Shown piece after piece: positions 6,005 through 10,692 of a DNA stretch of 10,692 bases (position 1 is its first letter; each line of letters starts with the position of its first letter). The stretch comes from an uncultured Eubacteriales bacterium. Its GTDB lineage: Bacteria; Bacillota; Clostridia; Oscillospirales; CAG-272. Location: assembly GCA_902462015.1 (NCBI GenBank), contig CABPZV010000066.1, positions 1 through 10,692 on the forward strand. Direction: 5' to 3'. The notes beneath the pieces are model-generated. The model saw only the letters and a program-made list of their open reading frames with translations, searched no databases and was not told the DNA's origin. A program made the translations under genes and the position numbers.

Positions 6005-9000
6005 TTACTCAGTCATAGCAAAATTCTTCATAATGCGGACTATATCTTTGGCATTTGTAACACCGTCGCCGTTAATGTCCGTATCTGCAAATACTTCAAT
6101 GCCCTCGCCATCCTCAGAAATATATTTCATCAGCCGTACAAGATCTTTTGAATTAACCTTTCCATCGCCGTTTATGTCGAACGGAACTTCTGCAATCCTT
6201 ACCGTTCCCGGCACGACATTGAAGTTTACATTTTCCCGACCGCGATATTCCTGCGCATATGACAATAATGAAACCTCGGTCGCTTCTGCCTTTGCAGTAT
6301 CAAGCACCCGGAAGTTGAGAGTCATAAATACTCCGTTTTCGCAGTTTTTCTCACATCCATCAAAACGGTTAAATATACCCCATATCTTAAATTCTTCTCC
6401 ATTTTGCGCGTTTCCGGTCAGAGTTCCGCCAGGGAAAAGCTCAAAGTTGTAATCTACACCGGTAAATTCAAGTACCGTTTCATCATATACAGGATTAAAC
6501 GCAACCGAGAAAATACCGGGATTGTTTTCAATCGATACATCAACCTTCACCGTTTCACCCGATACAGCATATACCGAAGAAACCTTAAATTCAGGAATTT
6601 TTACTATGTTAATCGAAGACCTTGCAGATGAAACATCGAATTGTATGTAATCTTCATTGCTGTTTAAAATATCATTTTCTCCGCAGAAAATCGAAATTTC
6701 ACTTGATCTTACCTCGTCAGTGTCAAGAACCTTGAAAACAAGTGTCAGAATAGTTCCGTCCAATACGTTATCCTTCGACTCTTTAGACGTCCAGACTATC
6801 TTATTATTTTCTGTCAGCTCACCATGACCATCAAAAATTCCTAAATTAAAGCGAACACCAGTCAACTCGAATATCTCTTTATCATATACAGGTGTAAATT
6901 GCGCTGATACAATTCCAGGATTGTTTTCGAGACGCACCATACATTCTACCGTATCTCCTGCTTTAGCATCAAATACAAGGGAAAACATATGGATAGCCGG
7001 TTCAGGTATTCTTACGTTTATCATTCCTGATTCAACAATAAATTTTATATCATTTTCATTTTTATTAATAATTCCTCCATCTTCATATGCCAGTGTAATT
7101 TCACTTGTTCCCACTTTCGCAGTGTCGAGAATTCGGAAGGTAAGAGTAAACAGGACTCCATCCTCTGTATAATTTTCCAAGTTACTTGATGACCACACTA
7201 CTCTATGCTCAGTCATCATTCCTAAGCCATAATTAAAATTAACGTCAAGCAGTTCTAACACTGTATCATCATATACAAGTTCAAGACTTGCCGATTCTAT
7301 TCCAGGGTTATTTTTTAGCGACACATCAACTTTAACTGTTTCCCCCGGAATGACTTCCGATGAAGATATCTTGATCTCAGGCACCATTACTTCTACTGAT
7401 CCCGATTTAATTCTGAATTTTATACTATCTTCATTTTTATTAACAATGTCTCCATCTTCATATAACAATGTAATTTCGCTTGTTCCAGCTTTAACAGTGT
7501 CAAGAACTCGGAAGACGAGTGTAAACAGAACCCCATCAGACACTTTATCTTCTGAAAACGAAAATACCACCTTATTGCTTTCGGTTAATTCTATTTGTCC
7601 ATCAAAATCCATATTATTAAGTTTAACATCAATAAGCTCCAATACTGTATCATCATACACCGGTATAAGCTGTGCCGCTGCTATTCCAGGGTTATTTTCA
7701 ATTGATACATCAACTTTAACTGTGTCTCCGGGAATAGTCTCTGATGACAACACCTTAAGTGCAGGACTCTTTATCCCTACACTGCCCGGTACAATCTTAT
7801 ATTTTAAACCACCTACTCTATCCCTCTTGTGAATAAATCCTTCCTCCTCATATGACAGTGTAACTTCACTTTCACCGTTTTTTGCAGTATCAAGAACTCG
7901 AAAGACAAGTGTAAACAGAATTCCATCAGACACTTCATTTCTAGTAATATCTTCAGCTAACAATACCTCACCATTTTCGGTTAATTCTATATGTCCAACA
8001 AAAACCGAACGATTCAAGTTAACATCAATAAGTTCCAACGCTGTTTTATCGTACACTGGTATAAGCTCTGCCGATGATATTCCGGGATTGTTTGTCATTG
8101 ACACATCGACTTCCACTGTTTCTCCGGGCAGAGCCTCCGGTGAAGATACAGTCAATATATACGGAGTTTCTTTAAAAATTACTGCTCCGGAGTCAACGGC
8201 AAATTCCACACGCTCGCCTTTACTGTTGACAATCGAATCTTCTTCATATGTTAAAGTAACCTCGGTTGATTCTGCCCCCGCAGTATCAAGAACTTTAAAT
8301 ACATATGTAACAAATATCGTGTTTTTAGTGTTATCTTCATTACCTTCGGATGACCATGTCACTATACCGGAATTAGATATCATATATGACATATCATATT
8401 CGTAATGGTTACAATTGATTTTTACCAATTCAAGAACAGTCTTATCATAAACAGGCGTGATTTCTGCAGCAGCTATTCCCGGATTATTTTTTAAAGACAC
8501 ATTTATCGTTGCCGTTTCACCCTGCAATGCATATGCAGAAGACAGCTCAAATTTGGGTGTATCTGGAATTATATCTATCGTTCCTGATATTATATCAACA
8601 TTTGTATATCTGGATTTTTCACCTGCTATATATCCCTTAGGACATGACAATGAAACTTCGCTTTTTCCTGCCTCTGTAGTTTCAAGTGCCCTAAAAACAA
8701 GCTTCAGAAACACGCCGTTTTCCATATTGTCTTTCTCTGTAGATTTCCATCGAGCGTATGTACCGTCAAACCTCTCTTCGCCCGGAAACTTTTCAAGATT
8801 GTACTTGACATCGACAAGTTCAAGCAAGCTTTTATCATATTTGGGTTCAAGTGTTGCGAAGCTTATACCTGTATTTCCGGATAATACCACGTCTAATTCC
8901 ACTGTCTGCCCTGCCACAGCCGATCCTGATGAAACAGTCATTGTCGGTTCCTCAACCGCAAATATTCCAACAAAAGAAGACAGTATAATCATAGTGACAG

Positions 9001-9037
9001 CCAAAAAAGTACAAAATAGTTTTTTCAAAGTTTTCAT
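6005..9037 (-). CDS. Secreted scaffoldin-like protein: seven cohesin-like domains plus C-terminal dockerin
   Basis: 1010 residues. Residues 1-27 are a signal peptide (KTLKK, hydrophobic core, probable cleavage after GIFA). Seven cohesin-like domains follow (about 31-158, 159-290, 291-424, 425-552, 553-677, 678-813, 814-951). Each repeats a GETVKVDVSL-like strand, NNPGI (in 2-7), a P-YD motif, a GVLFTLVFRVLDT-like strand and a closing SG-V strand. The last 59 residues are a type I dockerin with two calcium loops, D954/N956/D958/D965 and D987/N989/D991/D998, each followed by R-M-K. Cohesins bind dockerins, so it could gather up to seven dockerin proteins and itself dock to another cohesin. No carbohydrate-binding, catalytic, SLH or LPXTG region is visible, and Pro/Thr linkers are nearly absent. 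Whether it serves a cellulosome or another surface complex cannot be told here. Confidence 0.92.
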   Translation of the reverse strand: MKTLKKLFCTFLAVTMIILSSFVGIFAVEEPTMTVSSGSAVAGQTVELDVVLSGNTGISFATLEPKYDKSLLELVDVKYNLEKFPGEERFDGTYARWKSTEKDNMENGVFLKLVFRALETTEAGKSEVSLSCPKGYIAGEKSRYTNVDIISGTIDIIPDTPKFELSSAYALQGETATINVSLKNNPGIAAAEITPVYDKTVLELVKINCNHYEYDMSYMISNSGIVTWSSEGNEDNTKNTIFVTYVFKVLDTAGAESTEVTLTYEEDSIVNSKGERVEFAVDSGAVIFKETPYILTVSSPEALPGETVEVDVSMTNNPGISSAELIPVYDKTALELIDVNLNRSVFVGHIELTENGEVLLAEDITRNEVSDGILFTLVFRVLDTAKNGESEVTLSYEEEGFIHKRDRVGGLKYKIVPGSVGIKSPALKVLSSETIPGDTVKVDVSIENNPGIAAAQLIPVYDDTVLELIDVKLNNMDFDGQIELTESNKVVFSFSEDKVSDGVLFTLVFRVLDTVKAGTSEITLLYEDGDIVNKNEDSIKFRIKSGSVEVMVPEIKISSSEVIPGETVKVDVSLKNNPGIESASLELVYDDTVLELLDVNFNYGLGMMTEHRVVWSSSNLENYTEDGVLFTLTFRILDTAKVGTSEITLAYEDGGIINKNENDIKFIVESGMINVRIPEPAIHMFSLVFDAKAGDTVECMVRLENNPGIVSAQFTPVYDKEIFELTGVRFNLGIFDGHGELTENNKIVWTSKESKDNVLDGTILTLVFKVLDTDEVRSSEISIFCGENDILNSNEDYIQFDVSSARSSINIVKIPEFKVSSVYAVSGETVKVDVSIENNPGIFSVAFNPVYDETVLEFTGVDYNFELFPGGTLTGNAQNGEEFKIWGIFNRFDGCEKNCENGVFMTLNFRVLDTAKAEATEVSLLSYAQEYRGRENVNFNVVPGTVRIAEVPFDINGDGKVNSKDLVRLMKYISEDGEGIEVFADTDINGDGVTNAKDIVRIMKNFAMTE
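6185..8947 (-). repeat. Tandem array of seven cohesin-coding units of about 0.4 kb
   Basis: Units, in transcription order, are about 8947-8564, 8563-8168, 8167-7766, 7765-7382, 7381-7007, 7006-6599 and 6598-6185. Units 3, 4 and 5 are most alike in protein sequence (VSDGILFTLVFRVLDTAK, VSDGVLFTLVFRVLDTVK and DGVLFTLTFRILDTAK), which suggests later duplication. The first and last units are most divergent. Confidence 0.8.
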
Positions 9038-9054
9038 AGCATTGTAATTCCTTT
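9034..9054 (-). promoter_or_regulatory. Two-codon mini-ORF between the ribosome binding site and the cohesin gene start
   Basis: On the - strand, AAAGGAA (9048-9054) is followed after 5 nt by ATGCTATGA (9042-9034), which is Met-Leu-stop. The stop overlaps the real ATG (9037-9035) by two bases. The main start is 10 nt from the same ribosome binding site, so the nearer mini-ORF start could compete with it. Confidence 0.45.
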
Positions 9055-9093
9055 CATATTTTGCATAGCTTATAAATTAATAAAAAATTAATT

Positions 9094-9120
9094 CACTATA
9101 GCATAAAGCTTTACACTATA
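9094..9120. repeat. 7-bp direct repeat about two helix turns apart at the cohesin gene promoter
   Basis: CACTATA occurs at 9094-9100 and 9114-9120, exactly 20 bp apart, with a symmetric AAAGCTTT segment between (9105-9112). The pair overlaps the proposed -10 and the start region, as a repressor site might. It could also be chance in AT-rich DNA. Confidence 0.35.
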
Positions 9121-9146
9121 ATATCATAAATATCGATAAAATGCAA
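9118..9146 (-). promoter_or_regulatory. Proposed promoter of the scaffoldin-like gene
   Basis: On the - strand, TTGCAT (9141-9146), a 17-bp spacer and TATTAT (9118-9123), with TGA just before the -10 (9124-9126). The start would be near 9111, about 75 nt before the ATG at 9037. The -35 is weak and the -10 matches 5 of 6 bases. Confidence 0.5.
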
Positions 9147-9220
9147 TAGCCATTCATTAAAATAACAATTTTTTTGAGCTCATTTAAGATTATTCGTCAA
9201 TTTTATATTGAAATTTTTAA

Positions 9221-9616
9221 CTACGCTTCTGTAATATACTTCATAAGGCGCACAACATCCTTAGAATTTGTAACGCCGTTCCCATTAATAATCTGTTCTT
9301 TCAATACTTCAATTCTTTTTCCGTCTGCTAAAATATATTTAATAAGCCTATCGCTGTAATACCGCTATTAATTATAACAGCTGTAATTTCACTCACATAA
9401 GCATATCACGTACTCCTTGATAAAAAAAGATACTGATATCTCCCCGGTACCGCTTATTCTCAGTATTCCCTCACTGTAAAGTGTCTATGTTATATCGTCT
9501 CCGCAGACGCCGCTTGCAATTTCCTCCGGAGCAACTACGATTTTATACGGACACACATAAAAAAGACTGTACATAATTAAAAGTACAGCCATAAACAAAG
9601 AAATAATCTTTTTCAT
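9221..9616 (-). pseudogene. Decayed secreted protein gene: signal peptide, BspA-like N-terminal motif, degenerate dockerin
   Basis: The start ATG (9616) has AGAGGG-type ribosome binding sequence 9 nt upstream. It opens a signal peptide (MKKIISLFMAVLLIMYSLFY) and then SGVCGDDIT, where TAG (9487-9485) ends translation after 43 residues. Read past it, TLYSEGILRISGTGEI follows. The intact pattern SG-CG----W-L----L-ISG-G-I is known from the N-termini of clostridial BspA-like/leucine-rich-repeat proteins, with Trp where the TAG lies. Another TGA is at 9391-9389, and a shift then leads into dockerin remnants. The first half is eroded (about 9396-9350). The second half (9349-9221) reads RLIKYILADGKRIEV ... 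IINGNGVTNSKDVVRLMKYI and stops at TAG. Calcium-binding Asp residues are lost (IINGNG for DINGDG). The central body is missing. The reading is mine by eye; homology is inferred from motif memory. Confidence 0.78.
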
Positions 9617-9688
9617 ATTAAAAAATCCCTCTCGTATAGATTAAAGCATATTAACTTTCCAAATAGAATAGTTATCCTATAGATTTAC

Positions 9689-9697
9689 ATTATAACA
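9689..9697 (-). promoter_or_regulatory. Extended -10 upstream of the pseudogene
   Basis: On the - strand, TGT TATAAT (TATAAT at 9689-9694), a perfect -10 with the TGn extension about 73 bp before the pseudogene ATG. No good -35 is seen at 16-18 bp. The promoter may still be active although the gene is broken. The rest of 9617-9794 is AT-rich with nothing else recognised. Confidence 0.4.
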
Positions 9698-9794
9698 CAG
9701 TTTGCGATAATATTATATAAAAATATTCCAAGAGGGCACATACAATAAATTAATATATTCTTAATAATTATAACCCTGCTGTAATCCAATTACT

Positions 9795-10451
9795 CTACAT
9801 ATGCATTCTCCGAGATATTTCGCTGGCGAGAGAATGACCGTGAAAAATCAGAAGCGCACTGAGAAAAACCGCGCTAAGAGCAATACAGATAACTGACGGA
9901 ATCACACTGCCTACAATACCGGTAAGCAAAAGAATAAAAGATACCGCTCCGAATAGAATATCAATTAGCATATACGCAAGATAGTCTTCTATCTGAAGAT
10001 GCTTAACCTGTGCAGCTATAACCATTGCAAGCATTGCAGCACAGCAACAGAGCGGCATAACATAATCAACAGACCAGCCGCTGTATTTCGTCGCGATATC
10101 CCACAGAATCGCCTCTATGACGGCGGCGGCCGTTGTCCACAAAATACATTTGGCAATCATGAACCGCATTTTCGCAATAATGCTTAATATGATCCAAACT
10201 GAAGCTGAAACTGCAGCGGCATAAATCCAAATTTTCCCTCCATTAACAAGGTCAAGAGATAGACAAATAATCACAGCAAACACAAGCAGAAAAAGTACAA
10301 ATCGCATCGCCTTAGCAAGCCGGCTCATTTTATTTGCAGTTTTTGGGTAAACACAGCGAAAATCACATTCTCCGGTCAAATCGCCCTGGCAAAGAGGACA
10401 GACCGAATGATTTTCGGACACAGTTACACCGCAGTGTTCGCATTTAAGCAT
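9795..10451 (-). CDS. Zinc-ribbon membrane protein, DUF6320-like
   Basis: 218 residues. The N-terminus is a zinc ribbon, MLKCEHCGVTV then CPLC, with Cys4, Cys7, Cys18 and Cys21 as likely ligands; two more Cys (29 and 33) follow before a YP pair. The rest holds about six hydrophobic segments, including FVLFLLVFAVIICLSL, IWIYAAAVSASVWIILSI, LAYMLIDILFGAVSFILLL and VICIALSAVFLSALLIF. A cytoplasmic zinc ribbon followed by six membrane helices fits the clostridial DUF6320 family as I remember it, whose function is unknown. I chose the ATG at 10451 because the zinc ribbon begins there. Its best ribosome binding sequence, AAAGG, is 12 nt away, which is long. A TTG at 10538 would add 29 residues without a domain or ribosome binding site. 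The downstream pseudogene is unrelated. Confidence 0.8.
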   Translation of the reverse strand: MLKCEHCGVTVSENHSVCPLCQGDLTGECDFRCVYPKTANKMSRLAKAMRFVLFLLVFAVIICLSLDLVNGGKIWIYAAAVSASVWIILSIIAKMRFMIAKCILWTTAAAVIEAILWDIATKYSGWSVDYVMPLCCCAAMLAMVIAAQVKHLQIEDYLAYMLIDILFGAVSFILLLTGIVGSVIPSVICIALSAVFLSALLIFHGHSLASEISRRMHM

Positions 10452-10692
10452 TGTTATACCATACCTTTCATTACAAAGTCCAAAACTTTTACCAAAAATA
10501 ATAGGGGGTAAAAACGTAACGGAGCGTTTAGACAGCAAATAGACTATACCACCAACACAAAAGTAAGCAGTAGCCGCCTTCCAGTCAGAGACATCTTAAT
10601 TTTAGTTATATCCACCATTCGTAAATAATTTCTCCGAGTTTTATAATATTTATTTCACATAAGCGACCCACAGTACCTAAAGATTACTGCCG
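10452..10692. other. Right-hand end without a recognised gene
   Basis: No convincing gene is seen. On the - strand the frame of the zinc-ribbon gene stays open upstream to a TAA near 10589, with only TTG as a possible start. A TATTATAAA stretch near 10640 could hold a -10, but no matching -35 is visible. AAACG/CGTTT near 10510-10530 could form a weak 5-bp hairpin. Confidence 0.4.

Noticed and set aside
7350..9047. Long + strand open frames of 160, 105 and 196 codons opposite the cohesin gene
   Set aside because: They are antisense shadows that repeat with the cohesin units, are Ser/Thr/Pro-rich and lack ribosome binding sites and signal-type starts. The - strand frame explains the DNA fully.
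9174..9359. A 61-codon + strand open frame
   Set aside because: It is the antisense of the degenerate dockerin, matching the antisense translation of the intact dockerin near 6005-6180.
9350..9396. Reading of VSEITAVIINSGITAIG as a leucine-rich repeat unit
   Set aside because: It fits as well or better as an eroded first dockerin half (IIN-S-GIT...RLIKYI, parallel to IINGNGVTNSKDVVRLMKYI) with small deletions directly before the second half.
10452..10538. N-terminal extension of the zinc-ribbon protein from a TTG start
   Set aside because: The added 29 residues have no family resemblance, no ribosome binding site, and the zinc ribbon normally begins at the N-terminus.

Overview
The window looks like a chromosomal segment from a low-GC Gram-positive anaerobe, most likely a gut-type Clostridia (Oscillospiraceae/Ruminococcaceae-like). 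The reasons are Firmicutes-style Shine-Dalgarno sequences and consensus sigma-A promoters, a clostridial-type FeoA/FeoB pair, a FloA/NfeD pair, a secreted cohesin/dockerin protein and a zinc-ribbon membrane protein of a clostridial type. The taxon is an inference; there is no rRNA in the window.

Left part (1-2380, + strand): an unusual leader with a duplicated promoter-like segment and a folded element (1-152) precedes a three-gene operon. It encodes a short NfeD-like membrane protein (270-770), the flotillin-like scaffold FloA (849-1856) and an unrecognised 130-residue, mostly disordered protein (1920-2312). A good intrinsic terminator ends it (2349-2380). NfeD and FloA are expected to work together in membrane microdomains; the third protein is a candidate partner.

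Centre-left (2381-5250, - strand): the ferrous iron uptake operon feoA-feoB runs leftwards and converges on the floA operon. The convergence zone holds a Fur-box-like palindrome and a 17-bp inverted repeat followed by seven T. Upstream of feoA lie three tandem 13-bp repeats with a GTTAAC core that overlap the proposed -35, a probable operator. Diverging from feo is a tRNA-Gly(TCC) gene with a perfect TTGACA-17-TATAAT promoter and its own terminator.

Centre-right (5325-9146, - strand): a 74-residue two-helix membrane protein of unknown function has a perfect consensus promoter. Next is a 1010-residue secreted scaffoldin-like protein, made of a signal peptide, seven cohesin-like domains packed with almost no linkers, and a C-terminal type I dockerin. 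It has no visible catalytic, carbohydrate-binding or wall-anchoring domain.

Right part (9147-10692, - strand): a decayed gene (9221-9616) keeps a start, a signal peptide, an N-terminal motif typical of clostridial BspA-like/leucine-rich-repeat secreted proteins (interrupted by TAG where Trp is expected) and a degenerate dockerin. It is the relic of a dockerin-bearing protein beside the scaffoldin-like gene. Last is a zinc-ribbon protein with six membrane segments (9795-10451), DUF6320-like. No phage, transposase, CRISPR array or complete mobile element is visible.
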